From Plantago major (taxonomy: Eukaryota; Streptophyta; Magnoliopsida; Lamiales; Plantaginaceae), in contig JAIFAC010000252.1 of assembly GCA_026545765.1 (NCBI GenBank), forward strand, positions 1-64,000: a stretch of 64,000 nt of DNA, given 5' to 3'. The notes below the pieces were generated by a model that worked only from the letters and a program-made list of their open reading frames with translations, did no database searches and was not told where the DNA came from. This document shows, piece by piece, positions 34,860-47,879 of this stretch. The position numbers and the translations under genes were made by a program. The stretch's first letter is position 1. Every line of letters starts with the position of its first letter.

Positions 34860-37800
34860 TCCTTATGTTCTTATCGGACAAAAGAATGTTCGAGGAAATT
34901 CATTCAAAATGGATTCCCTCTTGGAAGATTGTTTAGTCTGATAGTTCAATATAAATTGAGAACCTAATCTCTGTTTCTGTTGTGCGAGAATGCTTCTGGA
35001 CTAAAGCACAATGGCTATTTGATAGTGGATCACGGAAAGCACATGACGGAGACAAAGCAAATCTGTCAATTACAAAGCTTGCAACACGGGACTAGATATC
35101 AGTTCTTTGGAGGAGAATTAAATCCCTCTTTGGGATTTGGCAGCGTCAAATTAGAACATTAACAATCAACGGCGTATTACATGTTAAGGATTTGAAATAT
35201 AATCTATTTAGCATGAGCAGTTTGCGGACAAAGGTTTTCTGTAAAATTCAAAGCAAAATCGCAAACTAATTGACAATGAGTCAAGCGAGCGGTCTTGGTT
35301 GCTCGGCGGAAAGCGATCTTTATGTTGTCGATTGGGCATACGCCACAATGAAGAATGTCTCATGGTGAGTCAATCTGGTCACCTGAAGAGCACTAGTTAT
35401 GGCACAAAAGAATGAGTCACTTGAACTTCAAAACTCTGAGCAGACTTGCGAAAGAGTTAGTGGTTGGCCTTCCCAAAACATCTTCGGAAAGGATGGTATG
35501 TGTTACTTTTGTCGGATGGAAACAATCTAAGATCTCTTTCAAGTCAATCGGACACTCTAGTGTTAGACCACTGCAACTAATAAACATGGATCTTTATGAA
35601 ACATACCTAACAAGTTATGCAGGAAAGAAGTATGGTCTGGTTGTTGTAGATGACTTCTCAAGATTCACTTGGGTTGTCTTTCTGAAACACAAATCTGATG
35701 CCAGGGTGGAGATACCAAACTTGCTGAAAAAGCTTGAAGTCATGAAAAATGACAAGGTGTCTGCAATCAGAACAGACCATGGTACTGAGTTTGTCAACCA
35801 GTATATAAAGGAGTTTTGTACCTGCAAAGGTATACAACACCAACTTTCCTCTGTAAGAACACCTCAACAAAATGGTGTTGCAGAAAGGAAAAACAGAACC
35901 CTTAAAGAAGCTGCAAGGACGATGCTAGTTGACCTTTGAAATAAGTGAAGTTCTTTGGGTTGAAGTAAATAAACACTGCTACACTTCGAGCAGATGTTTG
36001 ATAAACAAACACCATGACAAGACTCCTTATGAAATCTTGGTTGGTAGACCCCCTAATATCAAACATCTGAGAGTATTTGGTTGTAGATGTTTTGTTCTAA
36101 ACAATGGAAAAGATTATCTGAGAACATTTCAACCAAAGGCAGATAAAGGTGTATTTCTTGGTTATTCCACGAATAGCAAAGCTCTGAATTTACAACAAAA
36201 GAACAAAGAAAATTGAAGAATCAGTTCATGTTGTATTCTATGAAGGAAGTAAGAAAACACCTCCTAATGATGAACTCTCAGAAAGGTTCAAAGAATCAAT
36301 GTTGAGGGATTCTGAAGAAGAATCCTTAGAAAGGAGAAACATCATTATGGAAAGTGAGGATGACGATGTAGAAAAGCGATATGCCTACAACGGATGACTC
36401 ATAAACATGATGAAGAATTTCCTATGAAACTTCGAAATGGAACGAAGATATTCATCATGAAGCTATCTCTGAAATAATCTCTCGAAAGACATGTTCGAGA
36501 TAGCTCAAACCTTTGAACAAGTGTCGAGATTAATTGCCCTTACGAGGAGTAAAATGTCTTGAATCTTGAAAAGTATCAAATCAAAATCGATGATTCACAT
36601 TCAAATCATTTGGATATTGATCCTACTAGCACTAAACCTATGATGAGATGGATCAAGGATCATCACGCAAAAGATGTGATTGGACCAATTAATCAAGGTG
36701 TTAGGACTAGGAGAGCAATAGTGAAAATGCTAATTCTCTCTTTGGATGTTTCATCTCAAATATTGAACCTAAAAATATAGAAGAAGCATTAGGAGACCAA
36801 GTGGATCTCTGCAATGCAAGAAGAGTTGGATCAATTTGAGAGAAACAAAGTCTGGAAACTAGTTCCATTTGTAAAAGGAATATCTGTGATTGGAACCAAG
36901 TGGATTTTCAGAAACAAAATGAATGAATCTGGTGAAATAACCAGAAACAAAGCAAGATTGGTTGCCAAGGGATTTACCCAGACTGAAGGCTTAGATTTTG
37001 ATGAGTCATATGCACGGTTGCAGATTGGATGCAATAAGACTCTTTCTAGCCTTCTTGACTCATAAAGATTTTAAAGTTTATCAGATGGATGTCAAAAGTG
37101 CATTCTTGAACGGTGAACTTGCAGAAGAAGTTTATGTTGAGCAACCACCTGGCTTTGAAGTTTCCTCAGAAAGTAGAATGGTCTATAAACTACAGAAAGC
37201 TCTGTATGGACTGAAACAGGCTCCTAGAGCATGGTTTGACACTTTGGCCAAATATCTTCTGGAAAGTGGTTTCAAGAAAGGTGAAGTTGATAAACTTTAT
37301 TTACCTTAAATCATGATGGAAACTACTCTTAGTTCAAGTATATGTTGATGACATCATATTTGGATTTAAGGATAAGCAACTTTGTAATGACTTTGCAAAT
37401 CTCATGAAAAGTAAGTTTGAGATGAGCATGATGGGAGAAATGAATTATTTTCTAGGATTGCAAGTCAAGCAACTCAATGATGGAATATTCATTAGTCGAA
37501 CAAAGTATCAAAAGATATGCTCACAAAATTCAATCTTAAGCCTTACGAAAAGAATGCTAAGATACTATGAGCATTGGAACCAAAATGACCTATAGTGAAT
37601 CGAGATAAGAGTGTTGAAGAACATAAGTATAGGAAATTGATAGGTTCACTACTTTACCTCCTTGCAAGTAGACACGATATTCAATCTGTTGTTGGAGTGT
37701 GTGCTAGATTTGAGACAAATCCGATGCAAACACACTACAACATTGCTATGAAAATATTAAGGTATGTAAAATACGATAGATGTAGGATTGTGGTATCCTA

Positions 37801-38265
37801 AAAGCGGATTGAGTTTATGGCAATTTTCGAATGCCGATTATCTTTGAATCAACATTTGATAGGAAAAGCACCTCGAGAACTTGTGGGTTTAGGTACTAGA
37901 CTTATCTCATGGTTTAGCAAGAAGCAAAACTCAATTGCAACTTCTACCAGGAGGTGAATATATTCTCTTGGTTGTTGTGCAACACAAATTACGTGGATAC
38001 AACAACAACTTAAAGACTATGGACTCGATGAAAAGAAAACTCCCATTTTACGTGACAACACAAGTGCTATTGCGATTACCACGAATCCTAAATTTCATGC
38101 CGAACAAAGAATATTGATGTTAGACATCACTTCATCGAGACCATGTTGAAAAGGCAATATAGAGATACTCAAGATTGTACTGAAGACCAACTTGCGATAT
38201 CTTCACTAAGCCACTACAAGAAAGTAGATTCTTAGCCTTAAGACATAGTCTTGGACTAATGGAAC
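34860..38265 (+). pseudogene. E5 pol remnant (PR-IN-RT-RH)
   Basis: The protease triad DSG is at 35021-35029, with a frameshift in the next codon. The frame 35412-35939 holds the pre-integrase region and the integrase core, with all three catalytic acids visible (NMDLY, RTDHGTEF, NGVAERKNR). The clamp/linker VRTPQQNG and the CLINKHHDKTPYEILVGRPPN block follow. Reverse transcriptase runs from 36814 to about 37600, with YVDD at 37341-37352 and MSMMGEMNYFLGLQVKQL. The RNase H part is broken. Several breaks coincide with CAG/CTG corruption, so the true copy may be less damaged. Confidence 0.85.
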
Positions 38266-38865
38266 TACCAATGAGCCGAAAAAGTTGAAGGCTGGAGCAG
38301 GCATCCGGAGAAGAGGTATCTGGAGCGGACATCGAGAAGAGAAAAGAGAAATGCAGGAGCGGGTATCCGGAAGTCGAAAAGGCTAAAGAGAAAAAGATAG
38401 CTTAAGATCTACGAGGCCAGGAACTCGGATATCTGAATCACTCTATAAGCAGGGAACACAAAGGAGAATAGTACAACTATCTCTGATCGACTACTCTCTT
38501 GAAATTAGCATTATTTCTATCTTGATGAAAAACTTGGAAAAATCCTAAGTATAAAATGATTCGGATGCAAAGTGTTCTTGGTCATACAAAATCGTGATTC
38601 GGATAGCTAATAGCCAAAATTCATTAAATGGGCACAATTACACTTGTTGATTGTGATCATTCTTTGAAAAACAATGGTGACCCTTGATGAAATTAAGCGT
38701 TTGATCTATCTGGTGGAAATTAATTCACGATAAATAGTGAATTTGTAAAAATTATGACAAAGCCCACTTTGCATTTAATGCGAACTAACACGCTCACGCT
38801 TGCAAATTACTGAATCGTACACACAAAATCAATTTGTATGTATTTATGCATTGAGATTCTATTGC

Positions 38866-38875
38866 TATATATATA
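38866..38875 (+). promoter_or_regulatory. Candidate internal promoter (TATA) before the E5 third ORF
   Basis: TATATATATA lies 200 bp before the third-ORF ATG. The surrounding 40 or so bases, including GGATTTTGGCAAAAGAAATC and CACTTTCGCCTAATCC, are identical to those at 51808 in E6, although flanking spacer sequence is diverged. The conservation and spacing fit a dedicated promoter for the third ORF. Confidence 0.55.
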
Positions 38876-39065
38876 GGATTTTGGCAAAAGAAATCACTTT
38901 CGCCTAATCCAAAATTCCGACTTACACAAAAATAGCAAAACCTTCTCTTGATTCTCTACAAACCTTCTACAATCTCTGCAAATCAAGATTAAGTTTTTCT
39001 GCAAAGAATTACTGAATCAAATCTCTTTCAAACACCAATTTCAAATCCCTACACTATATAAAGAG

Positions 39066-42000
39066 ATGGCCCCTAAAAGTTCAACAACACTGAAATCTCA
39101 ATCCTCCACTGGTACTGCTGAAAAGCAAGCATCAGAGTTGGTTATTGTGAACAACCGACTGGTAGGAGATTTTAATCCTGACCATTGGACTTCAAATCAC
39201 AGAATGATTTGGGGTGGTGCCATGGTTGAGGAATACCTCACGGCTTTAATAGAGAACCAAGCCGACAGAAAGTTGATTCTTGACATGCTTGAAAAGGCAC
39301 AAATCAAGGGTTTTCTATCTGCTCGCCCAAGTGGAATTTCATCACTCGATGTGTTGGAATTCTACAACAACTCCAGGATAATTTCCTGTGTTTACAGAAA
39401 CCTTTGCAATAGTGTACATCAAAACCTCAGTCCAAGGAAAGGAAATCCTTCTGGACTTAACAACTTTCTGTAAGTTGTTTGAGTTTCAAAATCTTGGAAA
39501 GGATTTTGAAATAAACACCAAGGATGATGATCTCCTTGAAGGTGTTAAACAATTGTACAGTGACGTGTGTGATATTGAAAATCGGATACACCCAGCGAGT
39601 TCAAGCTTCGACATCCGAACCGACATCGATGGTTCCTTTGGGATGTATTGGCTTGCATTCTTCTGAGATGCTTTGATGGTCTACAAGGAGGTGCTGACGG
39701 ATAAGCGAGGCGATAGATCATAATGTTCTTCTTTGAATCAACAAGACAAAAATTGGAAAACCCTTTTAAGCTGGGAAAATGCGCCTTCATGAAGTTTGTG
39801 AAGAAGATTCAAGGCTTGAGCCTAAGATCGCTAAAGGACTAGCTGAGCCAAAGGCCGATGGGCTATGGTGCGAAGATATGCTACTTCTTTGGAGAAGCTT
39901 GGCATTGAGCTCGAGAGGCAATTTGAAATAGCCAGCGATAACCTACTCTACAAATATGAGTATACAAACTTGATGAAAAAGGTTACTGGGTCTCAGAAAG
40001 GTTTTAAGAAGCGAAAGTCTGAAAAGGTATCTGAAGAAAAGGTTGCGACCAAGAAGCCCAGAACTTCAAGAAAGAAGTCTGCTGGCAAATCAGAAGACAC
40101 ACCCATTGAGGTTGTTGATTCTCAGATATCTGCAGGCCTTGCCGATGGCGATAAAGCGGATCAACTCATCAATCTGCAAAAGAGTCATCAACTCTTGAAC
40201 AAGTGACTCGGAGAGAAAGTGCATTGAAATGTTGCGACTAATGCGAGAATGCCTTTGATGAACTCATTAATCTTGCCAAAGCGGTGAAAAGCACCAAGCC
40301 CCATCTGCGAAATCGCGGGAGTAATGGACCAATCGGTTCCTAATCTTGATGAGAGCTCGGCGATGAAGATGATGAACTAGTCATCTCTCAAGTCCTAGAA
40401 AGAACAAAAGGGCTCGAGATTATGTGATGGCGGTGATAAGGTTTCAAGAAGAACCTACACCTCGGAGTTCTTTGAACAAGCACCTATAGCAAAGGTTGTT
40501 GGTGCAAACACATCATCGAGGAGCGTTTCTTATGCACAACTTCAAGAAGCCACGATGAGTGGTAAGTTAGTCTTGGCGGAATCTTGATGAAAATGCCACA
40601 TCTAAAAATCTGGAAGAACACTCTACTGACCGATCTTCTGCTTCCAGACAACCACAACAACCACAAACACAACAACCACAATAGCCACTAATGGTTTATG
40701 AAATGGTAAATGAACTCCATTTTGAATTACCAGCATTACAACACGCGAAGAAAATCCTGCGAAAGAAGCGGTTCCCGACTCGACAAGAGGATCAATGAGA
40801 CATCCACTCAGTATGATCAACCAGGGGAGGCCAATGAGTTGCACACTCAGGATAGGTGTGAAGTACCTAAAACTTCAAACAAAGAAGCTGTACTGGAGCA
40901 AGAAGACCAAAGTATAAAAGGGTCACAAGTTCCAGAGACCAATCGGCTGACAATGCTCGGTGAGTTAAAACTCTGAAACAAGAGGAAGTGGGCGACTTGC
41001 CTCGAAGCGAAGGAGGTTACTGACCTCGCCTCTTAAGAAATCGAGCACATACCACGGTGATAATTGATTCTTAACATAACACTTTTCGATCATTTGTCTA
41101 TGAGCTTAATCATTTAAAGTAAATGTTTCTAACGAGCTCAAGCGAGAAAGAGGAAGATAAAGCGCGAAATGCGAGACGAACCCAGACCGACAAGGTTTCT
41201 GAAGAACACATCATTGAGCCTTCTAGCATGAAGGTACATGAAAAATCAGTGATACGTATTCTTCATCATGGGTTATCTTAAACTTCTTCTAAAGTATTCA
41301 ATACTTTCTACTCACAGGCTCATTCAGAAGTAGAAATGCAAAGGGAAAAAGTTGCGACATCCCCTGCATCAATGGAAATTGATGAAGCTCCCAAGGTAAC
41401 ATCACATGAAAGAATACGAAGCGAGAAAGTTTAGAGAAAATGACTCTGAGCTTCCTATTGAGGAAGTCGGTCAAAACTTCAAATTCATTAAAGCATTTTG
41501 CACAAATTCTTTCAAATAATTTCCTAAGTATTGTATTAATCTTAATTCTCAGGTTCAAGAAAGAAAGGTTGATGAGGACCAGACTTCCAAGTCTCCACCT
41601 CACAACAAGATATCTGAGACACCAATTGTCTCAGTAGCACAAGTCTCTGAGCCTGAAGTACTTACTCAGGTAACTCAAAAACTAAACTACACTTCTACTT
41701 AGATATCTACAAAAGTTTTGAAGCTCACTCAAAACTCTTTCTTTCAGGCTCAAACGAGTGCAAAGCAAGCTCCCAATGATGAGAAAAGGGACCTACTTCC
41801 CTTCTTCAAAGCTCAAACCCTGCCAAAGCATATTCAATGCTTCAAGAAATGGCAAAGGTTAAGGTGCTCAGTCTCTGAAATATTGAGAATCAGATCAACC
41901 AACCGACGAGCACGAGCTCTTGACTTGAGGCGTATATCCATGCAATGTTCCCTACCGCAGTACAGATCGACTCTATTGCATAAGGATTTGTCCAGAGAAG

Positions 42001-43303
42001 TGGTGCACAGTTTGATACAAGCCTTTGAACAGGCAGATGGTCAGACAAGATTACAGATGGCATTCAAGCCAGTTCTGCCCCAGACTCTGCAATTTATACC
42101 TTCTGAACAAGAAGAGATTAATGGGCAGAAGATCACTATTCCTGAAGTGATCAATCTTGTATCTGAAGATGATGAGGAGGAAGAGATAAGCAGCGACTTG
42201 ATGAACCTCCACTAACCATCACCAAAAGGATGACAGACAAAAGGATGATGATGCCTGCACGAGGACGGAGGAATTCACAAAGAAATCATGCCTCAAGCTT
42301 TGAAAAGCAAAGCGAGAGGAAAGCAGAAATCTCCGTCTCCATCTCCTCAAAATTCAACTCATCCATCTTCAACAAAAGGTTATTCTTGAACAAGTAGTTG
42401 AGGATTACGAAATCGCTCGAAATTGTTGAATACTCAATCGAGGCGCCAACTCGGACAAGCTGTTGGAAGAAGAACAACGACTCCATCTTCAAGCTGGAAG
42501 ACCGGATAGCTAAATCCGAGACAAGCTTGACCAACTACAAGATCAATATCTGCAAGAGATGATTGCTTACTCTGAGGTTAAAGAGCTACAGGATGCTGTA
42601 AATGCCATCACCAAAGAACTCGATACTGAAGAAGTATCTGAAATTAAGCATGATGCTAGGCTGTATCATCTTCAAAAGAAGTACCATCCTCCTCCCAAAA
42701 GGAAAGAAACCAATCTACGAGATGGTTCTTTGGACTCACAATCGATGAGAATGTCGAGAGGATGAAGATCAACTGGTGATTACTCGGATGATGAAGAAGA
42801 CAAGACTTTGGCGAGCACGAAATGAACATCTAAGCGGTTTCACACTTGAAAAGGCGATTGCTCCTGAAACTTTCAAAAGCGCCAAATGTCCACTCCCATG
42901 AATACATGAGCAGATGCAATCTTGGCTCATCTGAAAAAGGAGATGTCTTCACAGAACAAGGAAGTAATTGCCTCCGTCCCCTCTGAAATGAAAAAGTTCA
43001 CTGAGCTCATCACTCAGAGAACAACTAGCATAGTCATTGCTCATAAAGATCTGGGAATGATAAGGGACGATGACGCATCTTTAGCTGAAAAAGCTTTCCA
43101 AGAGGCAAGTTACACTGCTGAAAAAGCAGATGCCATCCTAGGCCCATTGGCAGAGCTCACTGATAAGGACAATGGACTTATCAAGCAAAATCAGGAGCTC
43201 AAAGCCGAACTTCAGAAGTTGGTCACTGCAAACAATTATTTACAAGGGCATTTTGACTCTCTCTCAGATTCTTTTATGAGACTGAGTCAGCCAACAATGA
43301 CTA
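39066..43303 (+). pseudogene. E5 third ORF ('env-like'), intron-containing, 3' truncated
   Basis: The start MAPKSSTTLKSQSS is intact for 135 residues. The N-terminal domain (FNPDHW, MLEKAQIKGF, LEFYNNSRIISCV, then LTTFCKLFEFQNLG) resembles the 'putative plant transposon protein' domain found in plant retroelement ORFs. A basic segment KKPRTSRKK (about 40048-40075) looks like a nuclear signal. From about 40950 the intron/small-exon series follows. 41718-42215 and 42922-43300 are later clean pieces, with LLPFFKAQTLPKHIQCFKKWQRL and a coiled coil. Coding stops where foreign DNA joins at 43304. Stops and shifts are present throughout. No signal peptide or membrane helix is visible. Confidence 0.75.
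41057..41747 (+). other. Introns 2-5 of the E5 third ORF
   Basis: Splice-site pairs equivalent to E6: 41057-41136 (acceptor damaged to ACGAG), 41234-41317 (AAG/GTACAT...CACAG/GCT), about 41467-41552 (donor damaged, GAGGAAGTC for GAGGTAAGT; acceptor TCTCAG/GTT intact) and 41670-41747 (CAG/GTAACT...TTTCAG/GCT). Lengths are 78-86 bp. Intron 1 (near 40955) is rearranged in this copy. Confidence 0.65.
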
Positions 43304-43777
43304 AATCATGGGAAAAAAACTGCCAGAAATTGTGGGTTTGATTATGTCAAACAGAGCTCACCGCGGTGAGGGGACCTCGCCCGTTCCAGCTCACCACGGT
43401 CTACCCTTTCTGTCTTCTTTTCTACTTGGTTGTACCGCGATGAGGCTCTTTGTTGCAAGAGCTCACAGCGGTGAGCCATGTCTTAGAAAATCGATTTTCC
43501 CACTTTCTCCTATTTTCTCTCCCTTTTCTAACCTCCATGTCACCTCTCTTAGTGGCCCACTAACTTGGCCTCATGATGCTTCTAGAAACTTTCCCAAGTC
43601 TTCTTGCACCTTGGTCCTCCATTTTCCTTGCCAATTAGAATAAAGTACCTAAAAATGCACAAAAACACACAAAAAACCCAAACGTGACACGGAACAAAAA
43701 ATACTAAATAAAGGCTAAAAGACGCAACAAAAAACGGAAAAAGGCACTAAATGAGTCGTTAAGATATCGACTCATCA
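43304..43777. other. Foreign 474-bp fragment between E5 and E6
   Basis: The third-ORF match ends at 43303 and the LTR match resumes at 43778. In between lie the perfect palindrome CTCACCGCGGTGAG (43357-43370) and related copies near 43390, 43433 and 43461-43476. A stem-loop ATGAGTCG/CGACTCAT (43751-43775) is followed by CA. TGGG near 43308 and ACTCATCA at the end would fit a solo LTR of another family, perhaps gypsy, but no target duplication is seen. Family unknown. Confidence 0.5.
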
Positions 43778-45267
43778 CTTATCTTAGCTCAGAAAGGTGC
43801 TTAGTACTCTTGGTTCACTTGAATACTATAAAAGAGGAAAATCACTAAGTATGTTAGTCTAGCAAATCTTGTATAGGATGTTAGGTCTCTGAATGTAATT
43901 TTTATTTATTTGAAGAAGACAAAGAAGGAAGCATCCAAGCAAAGGAACTCATTTCCAGAAGACTGAAGTTTGCTCAAGATTGCTGATGACTAAGGAGAAA
44001 AGTCTCCTCAGATACCTATGTCCAGAAACCTTGAGTCAACAAGTGTTTTGATTAAACAAGTTACTCAAAGGATATATGAGAACACAAATGTACTGAGTAA
44101 GGAACGTGTCAAGTCTCAGAAAGCTTCACGTATCCGTTGAGACAACAGGACAAATATAGTACAATGCATTTATTGCTCGGACAGAAATGTCTGCACAAAA
44201 GCAGAAGTCTCTAAAGAAGAAGACAAAGAACTCTGTACTACTATATACAGATATCAATAGTTTGAATTTGAATTGAGCCTAATGGATACTATTCAAACGG
44301 CTTCAAATTGAACTATAAATATCACCACTTAGAATGCTTAAAAACACACCAAGAACTTACTTACAACTTGAACTCACACTGAAACTACTGAATATCTTCA
44401 AGTGATCTCTCAAGCATACAAGCTTTCTTACTACTTACCTTCTAGCTTTCTGTTGCAACTAAAGCTCTAGAACCTCTAAGTAGTATACAAGTTCTAAGTG
44501 TCCTGATCCTTAACAAGCATTGCTATCTGTAAAGGAGTTGAATCAAAGATCAAGTATAAAGATTCATTCTCTAGAACATTAAACAAATACTTGGGCCAGT
44601 AAAGAACAAGTTACCATACATTGTGAAGTGTATTAAGTAATCTTAATTCTATAGAGCTTTCTGAAATAACTGTGTAAGTTATAAAGAAGCTCACCTGACA
44701 AACTACTTTAACCACACACCAACTGGCGTGGAGTACAGGAAGTACTTAGTTTGGAAAACTAAGGAACAATTCCAATGTTACTGAGCACAGGAAGTACTTA
44801 GTTTTGGAAACTAAGGAATAGCTCAAAAAGGATTCTGAGTAGAGGAAGTACTTGGCTCAGATAGCTGGGGAACAACTCAGGGGGAAACATTTGGTTGGGA
44901 ACCAAGTGTTGCAGGAATCGAGAGATAGGATATTTGTAAGGGTACCTCATTTATCTATCTTAGTGGATTCTAGGTCTGAGAAAGGCCGAAGTAGATTAGT
45001 TGAAGGATTACGCCACCTTGGATACCACTATAATTTGCTGCGTTATTTACTTACTGCATTTACCTTGCTTTATTCATCTTGTTAAGTATTTACACACTTT
45101 TACTTTGCTGAGCATGTGCACTTACCACAGAAAGTCTTTCGCTCTCTGAAATTAAGTATCAGATATGTTCACAGATATCTGAGAAACTGTGTTTATCGAC
45201 AAAAGTTTTAGACGACTATTCACCCCCCTCCCTCTATTCTTTTACTTTGCCGTTATCTGGACCAACA
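43778..45267 (+). repeat. LTR G, 5' LTR of E6 (5' end missing)
   Basis: Begins at CTTATCTTAGCTCAG, which is position 43 of LTR H, and ends TATCTGGACCAACA two bases before the PBS. TATAAATA at 44314-44321. It contains a 136-bp segment (44142-44277) absent from LTR H. Confidence 0.9.
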
Positions 45268-45269
45268 AG

Positions 45270-45281
45270 TGGTATCAGAGC
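45270..45281 (+). other. Primer binding site of E6 (initiator tRNA-Met)
   Basis: TGGTATCAGAGC, two bases after the LTR: the exact standard PBS of plant copia elements. Confidence 0.93.
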
Positions 45282-45385
45282 AGGAGGTTCCCAAGCCTTC
45301 TGCGCTGAACCTAGATCCCAGATAAGTGCCCACTAACTAGTTAACACCTACACTTGATTTGTTCGTTTAGTGTGTTTGCTGCAGA

Positions 45386-47865
45386 ATGTCTCTGAGTGAT
45401 GCTCCTGTCCTCAAGCCAGAAAACTACGAAAAATGGAAGAATAACACGTTGTTTCATCTGGAAGCCATAAGCGACAGCTCAAACAAGTCATAGGAGTTTC
45501 AGATGGAAGAGACAAAGCACCAGCCAACAAGGGCGATGAAATTAGTGGCTCCTCCACACCAGAAACTGGGAGAGTCCTTTGGTGAATAGAATATGAAGAT
45601 AAGCACAGAGAGCTCTGGACATCAGAAGATGCCAAGAGACATAGGCTGGATGGACAAGCTCGTAACATCATCATACGTTCTACTCCAGAGCACATACAGT
45701 GTAAACTGTGGGATGCAAAAATAGCTAAAGTTGCTTGGCAATTGATTGAATAAATCTGTGCCGGCACTGAGAAAACTAAAGAAAACAAGTTCGAAGTTTT
45801 GAAGATCAAATTCCAAAACTTCAAAGAAGGTCCTACAAAGACACTTGAAGAACTTGACTTTAGGTTCACAACACAAATGAGTGAAATGGCTGCACTTGGA
45901 GAAAGTGATAGATACACTAATTCTGAAAAGGTTAAGACTATTGTGAGAAGTCTAAACCAAAACTGGGAACATACTCGATTTCTACTTCAACCGAGGAATG
46001 CCTAACATCACTCAATGGAACTCTTCTCACACTTGGCAATCGACTATGAAACAACTTAGAGAGGCACACACCTTTGAAAAGTGCATAATGTTCCTCTCTT
46101 TAATTCAAATAATTACAAAAAGGAAACCAAGGAGGTGACTGAAGAAAATGCTCTTGCTATAAAACACATGAAAAGATTTGTGAGTCAAGAGATTGAGAGG
46201 AGAAAATTCAAAGAGAAGCTGAAAAAGCATCTAGGATCAAACTACCATCAATACAAAAATATACAAAAGCATTTCATTGAACAAGCACCTTTCGACAATC
46301 TGTAAGTACTGATGTTGCAGAAATTGGAAATGATATATGCTTCTACTGTCAGAAACCTGGACACTTCAAAAGAGATTGTCCTATGTTTAACAAACTAAAT
46401 ACAGGTGACAGGAAGGAGAGAAGAAACTTCAAGAGAAGTCAGAGAGCTTTGCTCACTGAAGAATGGAAAAAGATTCAAATCCAATTGGATGCTCTTGACA
46501 TTGAGTCAGAATCTGAAGATGAAGATTCAGATGACTCCAAGCTACCTTAACCTGAGTTATGTGGCATTACTCACGATTTGGTTGACTTTGGTCAAAAGAT
46601 GAAAGAAATGTGTGGAGTTCTTGAGGAGGTCTTTCCAGTTTCTCAACATCGAACCATGTCTAATGGCTGATGAGGTAACCAACATTTCTCGGTTCTTAAA
46701 TTATGAAAGTGATGAGGAAAGTATAAAAGATCTAGAACATCTCAAAAAGGAGCTTGATCTTTATGAAAGAAAATTCTTAGTAGTTGATCAAGAACTATGT
46801 TTACGGAAGAAGAAAAGAAATCTCTTGAAAAGGAGATTTCAGAGCTAACTAAGATATCTAAAACAAAGGATGCTAAAAATGCATTTCTAAAGGCTCAGAT
46901 ATCTGAGACAGAGAAATCACACAAAGAGGCTTCGAACGTGCTTCAAAGGAAATATGAAGATATTCTTTACGAAAATGAGGAACTCAAAAGAAAGAACTAT
47001 CTTTTCAATCTATGCCAAAGCCAGTGATACTCTTACTGAAGTACAATCTTATCTAAGAGATCCTACAGAAAAGGGAGGACTTGGGCTTGACACACAAACC
47101 TCTATCTCTACTCCTCTGAAAAAGGGCGATGATAGAATGACGTTTGTAAGAAGTCAAAAAGACGGCTCCCAAACAACCTATAACATTAGTCAAAAAGCTA
47201 AGGCTGTTAACAAAGGCAAGGAAGTTGCGACCCAACCTTTGAGGGAGGAACAAGTCTCCAAAAAGAATGTGGAAAAGGTTTATGAGAAGAAACAACACAC
47301 TGGAAAGTGCAACCATCCACATTGCTATGTCTCTCGAAAAGGAAAAATTGCAGGAGCTGGCAACTTTCTGAACGTATCATTTTTCGGAAGAAACAGTGAT
47401 CCAGAGACTAGTAAAGCTACTGAGAACAGATCTCATATAGCTAAAAGTGCTCGAAATGGCATTGGCTATAGAGCCATCGGGAAACAACTTGCTCTGGAAC
47501 ATAAGCAAGAGCAAGAACGATGGATGAAAGCTAGGATTGCTAAAAGTAATCATCAGAAGTGGAAAAACGAACAAACCACTGAAAATCTGAATGCCAGGGC
47601 TAGAAGAAATCTGGCAAGGAAAGCTAAGTTTGTTGACAAGCAGACTCAGCAACCTGACAGGTATCTGAAAGCACCACGAGGAGCACCTAGGAACACACCA
47701 AGAAGGAAAATTGTTTTAAATAGTAATGATACTGATCATTTACAAAAAATACCTCCTTATGTTCCAAATAGACAAAAGAATGTTCATAAGAATCACATAC
47801 TGAAATGGATTCCTACTGGAAGATTGTTTAGTCTAAATGGTTCCATTATTGAAATGAGTACCTAA
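45386..47865 (+). pseudogene. E6 gag pseudogene
   Basis: ATG at 45386 gives MSLSDAPVLKPENYEKWKNN in frame. A deletion after LEAIS, relative to E5, then shifts the frame. Further pieces: WTSEDAKRHRLDGQARNII, the FEVLKIKFQNFKEGPTKTLEELDFRF capsid-like stretch (45799-46005), and a zinc knuckle CX2CX4HX4C at 46338-46379 (CFYCQKPGHFKRDC) that would bind genomic RNA. A coiled coil spans about 46690-47027. A long basic C-terminal frame (46954-47865) is rich in Lys and Arg, with ARARRNLARKAKF and PRGAPRNTPRRK. At about 2.5 kb, the long gag with a basic tail after the knuckle is typical of Sireviruses. Confidence 0.85.
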
Positions 47866-47879
47866 CTCCTATTTCATGT

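Larger units (their letters stand above)
30854..43303 (+). mobile_element. E5: Sirevirus-type Ty1/copia element lacking its 3' end
   Basis: 5' LTR 30854-32433, PBS, gag, pol, spacer with internal promoter, and a third ORF that stops at 43303, where foreign sequence begins. The 3' LTR is missing or replaced. The flanking pentamer before the LTR is TACAG; no mate is seen. Clean stretches (about 35,560-36,200 and 36,800-37,260) alternate with corrupted stretches. The LTR belongs to the same subfamily as LTRs B and C (three 12-bp units at the start). Confidence 0.85.

Noticed and set aside
43308..43643. 111-residue frame in the foreign fragment
   Set aside because: It starts in E5-derived sequence context and reads through the palindromic repeats; no domain and no copies to support it.
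45270..45281. tRNA-like sequence
   Set aside because: It is only the 12-base primer binding site; no cloverleaf surrounds it. I saw no tRNA, rRNA or snoRNA gene in the window.
45411..45917. 168-residue minus-strand frame
   Set aside because: Antisense to E6 gag, low-complexity Ser/Leu composition, not conserved in E5 or E3.
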